A stretch of DNA of 64,000 nt from Tetradesmus obliquus. Lineage: Eukaryota > Chlorophyta > Chlorophyceae > Sphaeropleales > Scenedesmaceae. The notes beneath the pieces were generated by a model. That model was not told the origin of the DNA, ran no database searches, and was given only the letters and a program-made list of their open reading frames with translations. Both the position numbers and the translations under genes were made by a program. The stretch spans positions 9,694,501 through 9,758,500 of the forward strand of contig CP126191.1 of assembly GCA_030272155.1 (NCBI GenBank), in the 5' to 3' direction. Position 1 is the first letter of the stretch; each line of letters starts with the position of its first letter. Below are positions 35,382 through 56,200 of this stretch, in pieces.

Positions 35382-36404
35382 CAATTTCAGCAAGTCTGGC
35401 ACCAGGTGTGTCAACAGAGTGGTCATTCCCTTCTGCTGCTGCTGCTGCTGCTGCTGCTCCTGCTGCACTGCCAGTGTTGGGGTCAGCAGCAGCACGATCA
35501 GCATCAGGCGCCGCCCTTGGTGCGTCGCCAGCTTCTGGAGCAGCTGCTGCAGGTTCAGAGTTTGCTGCTGTTTCTCCTGTTGCTGCTGCTGCTGCTGGTG
35601 AACCTGGCTGGGGTTGTGGCGATGGCACTACTGCTGCTGCTGCAGCTGCTGCTGCTGATGCTGCTGGTTGCTCACCCAGCACTCCCAGAATGAGAGGGCA
35701 GTCCATATCACAAGACATACAGCCGGGAACCTGCAAGCAGCCGAGTTCACAGCAGCACTAGGCATGCAAGGTTGTATCGCACTGCAGCTGATGTACATGG
35801 CCATACTGGCACTGCAGTAGGTGTTTGCAAAAGCACTGCAACTGCCAGCTTGCATACGGTTTTGGCTTCCAGGTGGGGGAGATGCAGCCAGGCAATTGGC
35901 AGCTGCTGTGCAGCAAGCTAAAACATATTACCCTTGAGCTTCCAATGCTACAACTGCTGTGCTGCCTGCCGCTAGCGCGTGCATGCTGCATGTGCATTTA
36001 CTGTGCATGGCACGCCAGACAGCTGCAAAGCTAAGTGCCCACTGTTGTAACAGCAGCAGTCAATCCTTTGCAAGAGACAGGCAGTACAAATGCAGTGTGC
36101 ACACCTGCAAGGGACCCTCCTTGTCTATGTTGAAGCCGTAGAAGATTTGGATGTGCCACTCATTGTTCTGCGAGCGTGTATGCCGATTGAACTGCCCGTT
36201 GAGTATCTTGAAGTGGTAGTGCTCCAGTTCGCGAGCTGCCAGACCGTCACAGACTCTTTGGAAATAAGCCCATACTGCTTCATATGTGCTGCTGGCCAAA
36301 CAGTGCTGAAAGAGCTGCGTGCTGCTGCCTTGTATTCTTATTTCAAATTCTTGTTGTGAATCGCGTGTTTGGCGTACTGTGGGCTCGGAGAAGGCAGCAG
36401 CCAT
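33886..36404 (-). CDS. Histidine-triad (HIT) domain protein with uncharacterised N-terminal half
   Basis: Four exons on the minus strand fit in phase: 36404-36105, 35730-35121, 34814-34372 and 34095-33886, giving 520 residues. The HIT fold is in exon 3: RPMWVVTPKQHLERLAQLS, then NSMILNHGDS and the triad NHAHLHLK (H-x-H-x-H). HIT proteins are nucleotide hydrolases or transferases using the central triad His. The final exon (VRVHDREFDSACARL and a Gln-rich end) closes the domain. Exon 1 (MAAAFSEPTVRQTRDSQQ, HYHFKILNGQFNRH) and the Cys-rich start of exon 2 (PGCMSCDMDCPLILGVL) match nothing I recognise. Exon 2 then carries long Ala and Gln runs. I chose the ATG at 36404 because it opens exon 1. 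The substrate is unknown. Confidence 0.72.
35187..35381 (-). repeat. Clustered (CAG)n tracts coding for poly-Gln
   Basis: Several CTG runs on the plus strand (about 35190-35217, 35221-35260 and 35317-35381) are CAG on the coding strand of the HIT gene and code for Gln in its second exon. Confidence 0.85.
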
Positions 36405-37704
36405 GCCGATCAAGCGGGCACGGATAAGGGCCCTTTGGGGAGCAGCAAGTTTGTGCAGGTGACTTGTCTACATAACACCCGCGTAACTTTGAAACTAATC
36501 ATGTTCTCTTCCCTCTTTCGAGTTAACAGCACCCTCTGTCAGACATGTTTGTGACACACAAACTGCAGCAAACCCTAAATCTGTTAGATGACTACAGTAC
36601 GGTCTGTGTCCAAGTAGAGTGCAGGGTGTACTGAAGAAAGCTTATAAACCGGCCTCCCTCGACCGAGTGGGGCGGTGCCCTTGTAGATCCCAGGGCAGTG
36701 CACCATACCCATAAAGCATTGTGTCCACCGTAGCCCCAGGACTTGGTGGGTGTGTAGATTCATTCTTGTATCAACATCCTCCACATATGTACGTCAATAC
36801 ACAGCACAGCAGCTGAAGCATGCTACTAGCATAGGATGCTGCTGAACGACACAGACATCACCCTGAACTTCTGACACAATAGGGGGAATGCGCCAGCTGC
36901 ACCAGCAAAGACAACGTTGCGCTGAGACTGCCAGATGGATGCATCGGCTTAGATTTGACCCCGTGCTTAAAGTGCACTGACTGATGTGCTGTGCAGCCTC
37001 AGCCTCAGGGCCCAGCCTCATATGTAAGGCAGTGCACAGTGCCACTGCCACCACAAAGCTGAGCAACAGCCTGTACAGCTGCACCACAGCGCAACAGCTG
37101 CTGCAACAGCATCAAGTATGTCACAGCCACACCTGTTGTGCAGCGCCTAAAACCTGACCCACCTAAGCAGTGACTGCAGTTCCAATGCTTTGGGCGCTTT
37201 CCTGAAAAATAATATCACTCTGCTGCTATCCTAAACTCCAACAGCTCAAGCTTTCTGCAGCACCGCATGAAACGCCTGGCACAGCTCTGCATACAGACTG
37301 CCTTAGCATCAAAGAATGTGGCACAAGTTCACCTATCACCATTGGACAAACATCGTGCGTACATCACATTTCTGAGTTCTAGCAGTTTGCAGCCATTATT
37401 CATGTAGGTTCAGAAAGATACGGTGAGTGACTCAGGACCCTGACCTACAAGCCCCCGCTGCAGTCAACAAACACTGCAGTAAACAAACTGTGCAGCTTAC
37501 ACCCGCTGAAAGCAGTATTGCACACAGGATTCATAGCCACCCACTACACCCAAAAGCGTCTCTCCCATCAGTACTTGCCTGTAATTGCAGCCCACCACTG
37601 CGTGTGGCGCCCCACCCCACCTTCCACACCGTCATCAACTCAGCCCGTCACAAACATGTTATTTTGCACATGTGCAGATGCCGCATCAGTAGCTTCGCAT
37701 GTAA
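36405..37704. other. Intergenic: HIT promoter side and DENN 3' UTR
   Basis: 1.3 kb between two minus-strand genes. No exon or RNA gene was recognised. The minus-strand TGTAA at 37501-37497 may serve the DENN gene. Confidence 0.45.
37497..37501 (-). terminator. Possible poly(A) signal TGTAA for the DENN gene
   Basis: TTACA on the plus strand reads TGTAA on the minus strand, about 200 nt past the DENN stop codon at 37705. The distance is plausible for a green-algal 3' UTR. Confidence 0.35.
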
Positions 37705-40700
37705 CTAGTCCAGCAGGTGCCCCTGCATCAGCGTCTCCAGCTGCGCCAAGCCATCATCCCCCGCCCCACTCCCCCTGCCAGCTGCAGCCGCCCCGCCCTG
37801 CTGGCCGCCACAGACGCTCGCACTGCCGCTGCTGCTGTCAGCCAAGACGTCAAGACAGCTGCCAAAGGCGCTACCCATCTTGCTGGCACCACCAGCGGCA
37901 CTGCAGGCTGCAGATGCAGTCCTCACATGCAGCAGCTCCTCCAAGTGCTGCGCCAGTGTGTTGTCCTCCAAGAGGCCTGCTGATGATGCAGACACAATAG
38001 GCAGCAGCGACACAGCGCCAGCACAGCCAAGGTGCGGGCCGCACTCGCTGTTGCTTGCCCTGCTGCTGCCGCTGCCGCTGGCAGGTGTGCTGCTGCTGTT
38101 GCTGCACACACTGGCGGCAAACGGATCCGCAGATGCCTCAGCACTGCTGCTGCTGGTGCTCACGCCAAAGCCAAGCTGCACCTTGGTGCTCTCAACGCCA
38201 CTGCAGCCATCGCTGCTGTTGCTGTAGCCTCTACTGCTGCCAGCTGCTACAGCGCCAAGCAGCGCTGGCTGCACCTCAACAGTAGCAGCAGTCCTCTCTG
38301 CAAGCAGCTCAGCAAAAGGGTCCCACACGGCGCCAGCATTAGAGGAAGCTGCCACTGCTGCTGCATTCACAACGCTTATGCCTCCAGCGCTTGCTGCTAC
38401 TTGCGGCTCTAACGTACGCTGCTGCTGCTGCTGCGGCGGCGGCGGGGGCAAAGCCCTTGCAGCTGCTGCAGCAGCACTAGTAGACGGTGGCTGGCCAGCG
38501 CCAGCAATGATGCTGCTGTGTGATGCTCTGCTGCTGCGGGGTTGCGGCGGCTGCGGCAGCGGCCCGGGAGCTATGGACGCCAGAGCAGCCTTCAACTGCA
38601 AGTGCTGAGAGGTGCGATGGCTTGCAGCTGCTGCTGCTGCTCCCACTGCAGACCCAGGACCTGCAGTTGCTGCTGCTGTTGATGCAGAAAAAGGCAAGGG
38701 CGGCCGAAGGAGCTGCTGTTGCTGCTGCTGCTGCTGCTGCATAACTGCTGCTGCTGTCGAGCTGCTGCCACTGGCAAAGCTGCGGCCTGTTGGCGGCTGC
38801 TGTGACGAGTGCGAGAAGCTGACACTGCGCTGCTGTGGTACTACACTTGACTGCTGCTGCTGTTGCAGATGCTGCTGTTGCAGATGCTGCTGTTGCTGCA
38901 GGAAGCTCCCGCCATGCTGCTGTTGCTGCTGCTGCCGCAGCTGTTGTGCGCTGCTCGTGCTGTCCCCCTGCAGATCTATCAACTGGGGAGACGCGGGCCT
39001 CGCCTGATCAGCAGCAGCAACGCCTGCAGCGCTGCCAGCCGGCACACTCTTGCGCTGCAGTGGGGCCCCGTAAGCATCACTCAGCGGTGCGCGCTGCTGC
39101 AGCTGCTGCAGGTGTGAGCTGCCAGGCGAGTAGTGCGGCCCTTGCCCTGCGCCGGCAGTCCAGCTTGCTGCACTGGCCGCGAGGTCCTTCAGGCTGCTGC
39201 TGCTGCCTACCCGGCTGCCCACCCTGCTGGGACCTGCAGACAGAGACCCGCTAGCTGCTGCTGCTGCTGCCGCCGCCTCTTCTGCTTCATCCTCCAAGTC
39301 ATCTTCATCATCAAAGAAGGCTGACGGGTCCAGCGTTGTGCTGATGTGGTCTGCCAGGCTGTCCATGCTGCTGATGGCGTGGCGGTGGCCACGCACAGCA
39401 GCAGCAGCCGGCTGCGCCAGGGAGCTGCCGCTGGTGGCAAGGTCAGCTGCAGTGTGACCAAGCAGGCAGGCAGGGCGCCCAGCGTCAAGTGTACAGCATT
39501 GAAGCGCAAGCAAGATGACCTGAAGTCCACCACGCTAGCAGACGCAGACGTCAGCTGCCACCTTCCTCCTGCAGGTTGGCTCCGCAGCTATAAGCACAGC
39601 AATCACAATTAGCTGGCATGCAGATTCACACGTGTCTGCTGTGACGCACATGCTGCCCTCATGCTGCCAGCAGCAGCACCGCACTCACCCAGGTTGCTGC
39701 CCTCAGTGAGGTTCCTGCGCATCTGCCCGGCCCCCACAGCAGCCGATGCAAATGCAGCTGCCAGCTGCTTCAGCCGCTGCACCTCAGGGCTGTCTGCAAG
39801 CCCAGACAGGCCGCCACCAAACCCTGAGCCCATACCCAAGCTGCCGCCGCCGAAGCCGCCTGCTGCACTGCTGCTGCTGCCGCCATTCAAGTAGCCAGAC
39901 AGATGCTGGTGGCTCTCGCTGCGCCGGTGCTTCTTGACAAAGGCAGTGAAGCGGGAAATGCTGCTGCGCATACCACTGCCCAGGCGAGCTGCCAGGCGCT
40001 TGCTGCGGTTGTCCAGGTAGGCATTCACCAGCTCCTCAAAAGGATCACCTGAATGCAGCAGCGCCAAAAGTGAACACAGCAGTTACTTGCCTACTGGACA
40101 GCAGAAGGTGGCCGTCGCAGCATTTAGAGCGCAGGCAAATGCTGCCGTCTACCTTGCCATGTCCCAAGTGCAGCTGAACAGAACCTGGCAGCTGCCGTCC
40201 TCTGCCTTGCAACCAAGCATCCCTCCCTATTATGCCAAAGCAGCGCTTACCGCTTGCTTCAGGCCCCCCAGGGCAGCTTGCAGCCATCTGCAGCCGCTCC
40301 GTGATGAACACCTCGTACAGCTGGCTCTGCCGCAGCAGCGACAGGAACGCGCGAGCACGCTCGTTGCGCCTGCAGGCAGCAGCAGCAGCGACGGCGGCTT
40401 CGAGGTGTGCGGCAGCAGATGCATGCCAGCAAAGGCACAGCAGTTGCTTCTTGCAGCTGAGGTTGGCTGGCAGATGATGCTACATGTCAGATCACTGCTG
40501 TTGCTGCCCAGCAGCAGCCAGCACCTGCAACGCACCTATGAACAGCAACCATGCCGGAGTGGTCAAACCAGAAGCCGTCTCCCTTCAGCGCATCATCCTG
40601 CCCCATGCTGCTGCTAGGCGTGTGGCGGCCAGAGCCGCCATCGCTCCTGGCAGAGCTGGGTGCACTGCCTGGCCTGCCTTGCTGCTGCTGGTTGTAGCTG

Positions 40701-43700
40701 CCAGTGGTGCGCGGGCTGCGTGTGCTGCGCGGTGACATCAAGGGATCTGCTGAGCTGTGCGGCACAGCTGCCGCTGGGCCGCTGCCATCTGCGTAGATGT
40801 GGCTGCGGTAGCCGCCCAGCAGCTTGAGGAAGTACCCCTGCATGATGCCTGCAACAAAAGCACACACAAATGCAGGCCAATGTGCTGTCTCCACCAGCAC
40901 ATGAATCACCAAGCACTACAGCAGTGCATGATACAAGAACTGGCATGCTCATGCTGCATCACTAAGTCAGCAGGATGGACCCACACAGATGCCGTTGCTC
41001 ACTGGTGATCAGCTTGTTGCTCTCTTGCTCTGTGGGGCTGCGCAGTAGGCCAAACGCGGCATGCAGCGCCCCCTCCAGCTGCTCGCGCCACGGCAGCAGC
41101 GCAGCATCATCCCGGGGAGAGCCAGACGCAGGCTCACACCTGCCGAGGAGGTACAGCAGCAGTAATCGCCCCTTGCCAAAACAACTTGCAAGCTGGACAA
41201 TGAGCTAGTCAACTAGAACCTGCATTGGCAGGCGGGCTTGGGGCACCCCAGCAGAAACTGCAACGTGCGGAGCAGCAGTGGCTATCAAACAGCAGCAGCT
41301 GTGATAGCAACCAGCTTGCAGGACATGGAAGAGCCACATTTGCCCTAACAATAGCAAAAGTTATGCTGGCTGCCCAGGCGGCTGTTAGGTGACTGGCAGC
41401 TGCCCAGGCAACCACCCAAAAAGCTGCTGCAAGGCTGCACCTGCCCAGGTCCAGGTCGATCATGGTGACCTCATCCATGGGGATGCCCTTGAGGCTGGGC
41501 AGCAGCTGCGCAGGCATGCCGATCAGGAAGGGCATGGGCGCAGTCAGGTAGTCCTTGAAAGAGCGCGGCAGCAGCGGCAGGTAGATGTGGTGCCACCTGC
41601 GCGTGGCGGAAGCAGTTGAGTGCTGTCAGCATGCAGGCAGCTGCCATGCGTAGGTGTGCATGCACTGCGAGCCATGCAGATATTTGAAAGCGTTGCACCG
41701 CGGCAGTGCTCCTGGGCGTCCTGCTTGCGCAGATCTGCATAAGGAGGTCCGCTAGCCAAGTGAACCAACTCACTTGAAGGGGTACAGCAGCGCAGATGCC
41801 GCGCACACTGCAGCAGACACAGTGTCCCTGCTCTGGCCCACCAGCAGCACCCGGCGCTCCAGCAGCAGGCTGGCTATGAGTGTTAGCATGGCAGGCACGG
41901 GTACATGCCACAGCAGCCGCGCCAGTGACACGCCTGCGTTGCTGACACCATTGCCACAGTCAGGAGGCACCTGCAGCTCCAGAACTTCATCTGAGCTGCA
42001 AGTGGCAGTGGCAGAGACAGCAGCAACATGACAACAATAAGCTCAACATCCTGCAGAGCAGGAACAATGGAAGCAGGTGAATGCAGAACATACACATCCT
42101 GATGCATGTGCTGCCTAGTCCCATGTGGCACACACTTGTGCCGCAACGCCACACAGGTGCAGCAACTGCTGGCCTGCTGTCCTGCAAGCAAGTTTGCAGC
42201 CCAGCAAGCACTGCGTGACTGGCTCAGCGCTGGCATCGGCTACTGCTGATGTGTGCAGCGAGCAGAGCAGCGCAGCCTGCTGAGCAACTGCAACACTCAC
42301 AACTGCAGTGGCTCATCCCCAACACCTGCACCGATACGCTTGGGTGGGCTAACAGACAGCGGTGTTGGTACCGTTGGCAGCTTGACACTGCAGGAAGAGC
42401 ACCGGCAGAGGCATCAGGCAGCAGCAGCAACAGGAAGCTTCAGCGAGCGGAGGTCTAGCACTCCATCTACTGTTGCGTTACTGCAAAGGCCCGCTGCTCA
42501 TGCTGCCACCTGCTGCACTGTTGCTTGTCAGGTGTCACTTACTTATGTAAGTTTTATGCACACTGCGTTGCTTGCTTGGCGGCTGCCTTGTGTCAACAGC
42601 TTAGGCTTCAGGCACGGCCAAAGTTGTGATGTCATGTGGTCAATTTCTGCGCAAAACGCACCGTATGACAGAGCCCAGCGCCGGCGTCTGCGCCAGTGCT
42701 GCGCTCAGGCTGTCCAGAAATTGCCCTGCGTAGCTGCTCAGTGGCAGCTGCTTGTTCCTGCCCATGTCCAGCAGCAGGTCTCCCTGCCTTAGCAGCTGCT
42801 CTGCCACCTCCAGCACCTACAGTGCACAAAGGCCACAGCAAGAGGAATGGCTGTTGCTTTCCTGCAAGAGGAAGGCAGCCAGCCAGCACTGCCAGCAGCA
42901 GCTGCTGAGTATGCCAACAGTAGGCATATATGACGGGGCCTGCACGCTGCTGCTGCTGCCAGCTGCTTTGTGTCCTGTAAGAGCTAAAGCACGGCAGGGG
43001 CAGCTCACTGCTGTTCACTGCCGTGGATGGGTTGCTGATCCCGATGCAGCAGTGCAGAAAGGCGCTTGCCTTGAAAAAGAGCGTTGACCACGAAGCTTCG
43101 CACACCAGGCACAGGACCTGCGGGTATCGCAGCTTGCTGCCAAGCCTGGGCGCTGGCGGCAGGAAGCGGCGGCAGAAGCCCTGCACCCTTGCGCCATCGC
43201 CCTGCGTAAGTGTGAAGGTGTACTCCTGCAAGCAGAAAGGCGCAGCAAGCATGCAAGTGCGCCTGCTTTGGTACTAATAGTTTGCTTGCTGGATGCAATT
43301 TGCCCAGCCTGTCATGGCTTAGCGCTGCCACTTGCAGGACAGTGGTGCAAGGGGTTTGTACCGCTTGTACTGCCATCACTGCTGTCATGTGAAGAACCCA
43401 CGCACCCCTGGTTTGAGTGGCACAGCAGCACATCATTGTATTGCAATGCTGTGCCAGACATACATGTATCATGCTACAAGAAAGGGCGCGGCCTGCTGCG
43501 TGCTTGTAGCACCCCAAGCGGTACGCCCAACCGCATATGCAAGGCTCAGCTTTCTGAGCATGTTGTGTGTGCAAGTACCCGTCTGTTGACAGGTATCCAT
43601 CCCTCTTGTTGTCCTGTCCCCTGCTGCTGCATGCATGCTGCTAGCCTGGGGCGGCCTGAGTTTTGCTGCAGTGCCACCACTTGACTCAACAGCAGTTGCC

Positions 43701-43887
43701 GCAAGCATACCTCATGTGCCATCCTGTCCTTGAGCGTTTGAGACTCTGGCCCCAACGGCAAACAGAATGCTGCCAGAGCTTCATCATTCACGTGGAATTG
43801 GTGCTCGCAGCTGCTGTACTTGCAGAACACCTCTGCTGCTGGCTTTGGTGCTGCCTTTAGGCCCACCACGACCAGCTTGAACCACAT
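37705..43887 (-). CDS. DENN-domain protein, probable Rab guanine-nucleotide exchange factor
   Basis: Eleven minus-strand exons join in phase to 1,207 residues: 43887-43711, 43225-43070, 42816-42662, 42387-42301, 41995-41774, 41596-41441, 41139-41003, 40848-40536, 40369-40251, 40048-39689, 39446-37705. The uDENN start reads MWFKLVVVGLKAAPKPAAEV, FCLPLG, then YTFTLTQGDGARVQGFCRR and VLCLVCEASWSTLFF. cDENN reads LLWHVPVPAMLTLIASLLLE, RRVLLVGQ, ALLYPFKWHHIYLPLLPRSF, TAPMPFLIGMP and MIDLDLG. dDENN-like sequence (GYFLKLLGGYRSHIY, RNERARAFLSLLRQSQLYEVF, FITERLQMA) follows. The long last exon is a low-complexity Ser/Gln/Ala tail with an acidic patch. DENN proteins activate Rab GTPases in membrane traffic. 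No WD40 region is present, unlike plant SCD1. Intron 2 has a GC donor (43069-43064). Confidence 0.85.
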
Positions 43888-44748
43888 TATGTCGTGTACT
43901 TGTCAAAATACAACTACGTGCAGCGATTGCCCAACATACTGTTCTTGTCCAACAAACCCTCCTCCGGAGCTTGGGTGCGACGCGTGAACAGTGGCAACGC
44001 ATGTACAGCTTTTTCAAACTTCTTCAACAAGAGTCAATACGAGTGTGGTGAGAGGCGCTCATCAGCTTTCAGCGGTTTCATAGCTAACAGTCACACCCTT
44101 GACACCTGTCAAGTGTTCATCGAGACTCTGATCATCAGGGGGACCCTGATCGGATGAAGTTCAAGCTTACCTGTGACAGCAGACAAATATGCAGCCACTG
44201 CTCTCAGCATACCACAGCAGCCTGAAGGAACAAGCAGTGCTCCTTGGACTTGCAGCTGCAAGCCTCTTGTGTGCTGTTGACACTTTGCTGTATCCTGCCG
44301 CTGTTTACGTGTCTAGCAGTGGCGCAAACAATAAGCACTGCATCATTTATGAAAGCTTTGGGCTGTGGCGTCTATCATCAGACATGAGTGTGGTCACCAG
44401 TGGTGGCCACCATGGGTCGGCAGGCTTTGAGGAATTGTAGCACCAGAACTGCTTGCTGGCAACCTGAACGACGCAAACTTTATGAATTGACATGTATTTC
44501 AGTTATAAGTAGCCCCTACCGGGCTTTACCGCCATGAGCACGCCCAAGGTGTACGAGCAGACGAAATGCCGCTTTTTCACATGCCACGGCGAATGACAAG
44601 CAAGACACGTGAGTTGACCCTCACCAACCTGCGTAGTTTTCGCTTTAAAGCTGAACCCCTGCCGAGGAGCTTTTTTGTACGAGGTCAGCTGTCCCTGATG
44701 ATCAGTCACATTGATGTTGAAGTGTGAAGATGGCAGGTTGTTTGCAGC
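43888..44748. promoter_or_regulatory. Divergent promoter interval between DENN and TSP1-repeat genes
   Basis: 861 bp separate the minus-strand DENN start (43887) from the plus-strand start of the TSP1-repeat protein (44749). No coding signal was recognised. A regulatory role is inferred from the divergent arrangement only. Confidence 0.45.
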
Positions 44749-52193
<7,445 letters not shown>

Positions 52194-53268
52194 CTGCAAT
52201 GTGTGGATGTTTGGTTTGCCTGTTACGCTATATGGCCAAGTGGGCTCACAGCTATGTCCTGCACTAGAGAATGTGGCGCTGTGGACGTCAAGTGTGTGGT
52301 ATGTTTTGAGTTTGTGGGGTTTATGGCAGCTGCCTGCAGGCACAAGGCTCCTTGGTGCGCATGCATGCGTTTTTTCTTTGGTGTCTCAGACAGGCCAAAC
52401 GCATGAGAATAAACTGTAGGATCTGCATCTGAGATGGTGCACATGTAATTTGAGTAGCCCGCACTGTGCCCTTGTGTTCCTCAAGTCTGACGGTGATAGG
52501 TACGGTGTTGCAACAAGGCCGAAGCGTACCACCAGGCTACCAGAAACATCAAAGGCCACAGGCAGCAACAATGCCCAACGACATACCAAGCGTGAAGTGC
52601 GTACACTTTACTGCATCCCTGATGCACCGGTGCAGTGGTACCAGTGGCGCATCAACCACTTGGTCAATGCATATCCTGTCAAAGAGTGTCAGTGATGGGC
52701 AGCTGCAGCTGCAGCTGCCATTGCAGTGGCTTTAGCCAGTAAGACATACCAATGCAACGCCATCAGACCACCAAATAAACGCTAACAAAACATCAAGTTC
52801 ATACGTTTTGGCCAGCAAGCCGCCGGGCTGCACAGTGCGTGCCATGCCAATAGCTTCACCCACCACTCTGCAAACAATTCAAATGCGTCAACAGGTTTAT
52901 GTCTGAAAGCGGCGGCATCACTGCTTGCACAACGTGTCAAACACCATATCATCGGGCTGACATTTCTGGGCAACTCTATTCCCAGCCAAAGCAGGTTGCT
53001 AAAAACGTGCGCAGCATGTCAAACAAGGTGCACATGCTTCATGGATGCGCCAACTGGCAGCAACAGCACTGTCCTTGCTGCAGCAGATTCATGCCACCAG
53101 GTTGTATGTGTTGTGTGCAGTGTGTTCAACTGTAACATTATGCATTGCAGCAAACTACACGCTGTTGCGGGTGCATCGTCCACTAGTCATTTGTTGGCCG
53201 CCACTCTCCCTCACACCCTCCCTGCATAGACGCTGGTCAAACTTCGTAACACCGTTATAACATTGTCA
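52194..53268. other. Convergent intergenic region
   Basis: 3' UTRs of the TSP1-repeat gene (plus) and the phospholipase C gene (minus). Only short frames without coding features were seen. Confidence 0.45.
52444..52448 (+). terminator. Poly(A) signal TGTAA for the TSP1-repeat gene
   Basis: TGTAA lies about 250 nt after the stop at 52193, a usual 3' UTR length. This is the most convincing of the TGTAA candidates in the window. Confidence 0.45.
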
Positions 53269-56200
53269 TCACTGCCTCGTCTCCTCGCCCTGCAGCCACT
53301 CCAGCTTCAGCTTCACCCACATGTCCCGGTGCTGCTTTGGGTGCTCCATATTAACAAAAGGCTCAAACAGCATCAGCTTATACTCCCCAGGTGCTAGCGT
53401 AGCCAGCGGCAGTGCTGCATACCCCAGAATAACATCCGCATGCGGCAGGTTTAGGTCTTTGAGCAGCACCAGCAGCACCGCCATCTCTGGAAAAGTGACA
53501 GAGAGGTCAAAGGCCTTGTCGACGACCAGCCGGCCCGTGTCGTTGGCGTGCTCTGTTTTTGCGCTGCTGCTGTCGCAGGGCAGGCCCTTGACCTTCAGCT
53601 CCACGTAGGGATCGTCCTGCAAGTGGCAACACAGGAGGATAACACTTTGGTAAGGAGACAAGCAGGATAGCAACATGTCCTAGCAGGGCAGTCCAGCTGA
53701 CGCATCTGATACTTTGTGCATTGAGCTCCATGTAGGGGTGGGTCGTCCTGCAAGCAGTGGCAGCAGTGGACGCACAGATGCAGTGACGGCAGATGTGGGC
53801 AATGACAGTGATTGCGGGGCCAGGTGACTCTGCTTCGTGACCTTAAGCTCCACGTATGGGTGGTGCTGCATGTGGCAACAAAGGCATTGCTTTGAAAAGG
53901 AGACAAGCAGGACAACAGGCCTTTGACTTTGAGCTTTACGTAAGGGTAGTTCTGAAAGTGATACAAAGGAGGTGACGCTGTGAAAAGCACGCAAACAGGA
54001 TATCAACACGTCCGAGCAGGACAGCCATACAAATGCATCCAAGTGTGTGTGCATTGGAAAAAGTGTGCAGCAGCGGCAGCAAACCCTGCAGTGACAACAG
54101 GTACTACCACTTGAGATGATGAAGTGCGGTGGGTGAAGGCAGCAAGCAGCACCAGAGTGGGTCGGTCGGCGAGGAAGCCGGCTGAGGGCTGACAGGGCTG
54201 ACAGGGCTGGGCATGCATCCTCTGTCAAAATGTGATGTAGAACATGCCTAAGCAGACTGCAGTGTTCACAGCTTCTCGCTGCCCACCCTGCGTATGCCCA
54301 TGAGCTTGACCTGCCAACCAAAGTCAGAGAACTTATGCTAAAGTCATTGCTGAAAGGCCTGAGCAGACAGCAGTGACAGGGATCCTCTCCTTTCCACCTT
54401 GGGTATGCCCATGAATTTGCCCTGCCAATCAGGGTCACTGGAGTTGATGCAGAACATGCATGAGCATGCTCTGCGTAGACCGCAGTGTACATGTTTGTCT
54501 AGAACTTCCTACAGCCCACCTTGCGTATGCTTATGAGCTTGCCCTGGTGCACGTGCGCGGAGTAGACCGTGGCGCGCAGCGTGCGTGGCGGCCGCACAGG
54601 CAGGCCACTGCTGCAGAAGCTGGAGGTCATCCAGCTTGGCTTCAGCAGGTAGCCGCTGCAGCGAGTGATACGAAGACATCAGCACACTGCAGTGTTGGCA
54701 AAAGTGTCCCCTGTCCTCACTAGCTGCAAAGCTTTGTGCATCAATGAGGGGCCCAATGCTTGTAGCTAGTCATCCATGTGTGACAGCATGCCTCTGCAAA
54801 CACTGGAAGGCCATGTTCTTGCTGCTGGTCAGCAAACTAGGCAGCATGAGAGGGAGCAAGACCAGCCAACAGCGCCTCACCAGTGGTGCACTTGTGAGAA
54901 GAAGGCCTGGTTGATCCAGATGGCCTCATCCCACAGCTGCGGCAGCAGCAACAGCAGCAGCGGCAGCAGCAGCAGCAGCAGCAGCAGCAGGCAGGCAGCA
55001 GGCAGAAAGGCAGCAGGCAGAAAGGCAGCAGGCAGTTACACACACCAGTGCTCCTGTTGGCACATACCTGCCGTTACTCAGTGTGACCATGCAGTTGCAG
55101 CGCAGCAGGATGGAAACAGAGGAGCAGCTGCATGCACACAAGTAGCCACCAATTCCCGTGCACAGCTGTCATGACGCATGTACATTGTGCTTGACGGGCT
55201 ATGACACGCAGAATGACATGCACGCAATGCATTATAACAGCTGATGCGTGCTGCTTGCACGAGCACACTGTGGTGCATGCATCTGCCTTTTCTGCTGCTG
55301 CTGCTGCTGCAGCTGCTGCGCTGTTTGGACTGTGCTGCGTAAGGCACACACCTGCCAGTTGAGTGCCGCCAGTGATGCACCCACGGACCATGCGTGCATG
55401 GGGTTGACGTTGCTGTTGTCAATCATGCGCCAGCCTGCAGCCATGGCACACGCAGTTGCGGCATGCAGCAGGCACCATGCATCAACCACTGCCACATAAA
55501 CAACAAGCCGCGTTGGATCACTTGTTAAACGATGCTGAGTAAAAAGGAATATGCAGCTCTGCCAGTTGCCCTGCCTCTGCGCGCCAGGACGAGCAAATTG
55601 CTGCTGATCAACAGAAGGACGCAACTCGCCAATGCTTGAGCCTGGGCTGCAGCACGCTGAACTACGCTGGAAAATGATTGTTTGCAATGCATGTGAGCAG
55701 CACAATGTGTTACAATTCTCACAGGCAGCAGCAGCGCACCTCCGGGGTAGCAGCGCAGCAGGTGCTTGCTGCTGTACTGGTACACCTTGGACAGCGCAGG
55801 GGAGCGCAGGCTGGCAGGAAGGTTGATGTAGCTGGGCGCACATGTGAGCCCACTCTGCAGCATTTGCAACGCACCGCAGCAGCAAAGGGGTTTGTAGTCA
55901 CCTTTGGTTGCGGTGTGCAGCTTGCGACGCAGTACGGAAGTGTGCTACGCACAAACAAGCACTTGAAGCATGCAGAGTGATGAGAGAAGATCCTGCCATG
56001 ACTGTGCGCAGTGACTTGTGACACATAACATGTTACAGCACTCTTATTACCGGGGTTGCTGCTAACATGTCATTGTAACACGTCAGTAACATGGCGGGTT
56101 CCGCAGCTTGGCTGCTGCAAACATTTCAGCGCAACATGTCAATGACATGGCAAGTTCCTCACCTGTGCAGCTGCTGCGTCAGGCCCAGTGTCACCGTCTT

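Noticed and set aside
35083-35761. Long frames on the plus strand (poly-Leu, poly-Ala, poly-Cys) opposite the HIT gene
   Set aside because: They are reverse-strand readings of CAG tracts inside exon 2 of the minus-strand gene.
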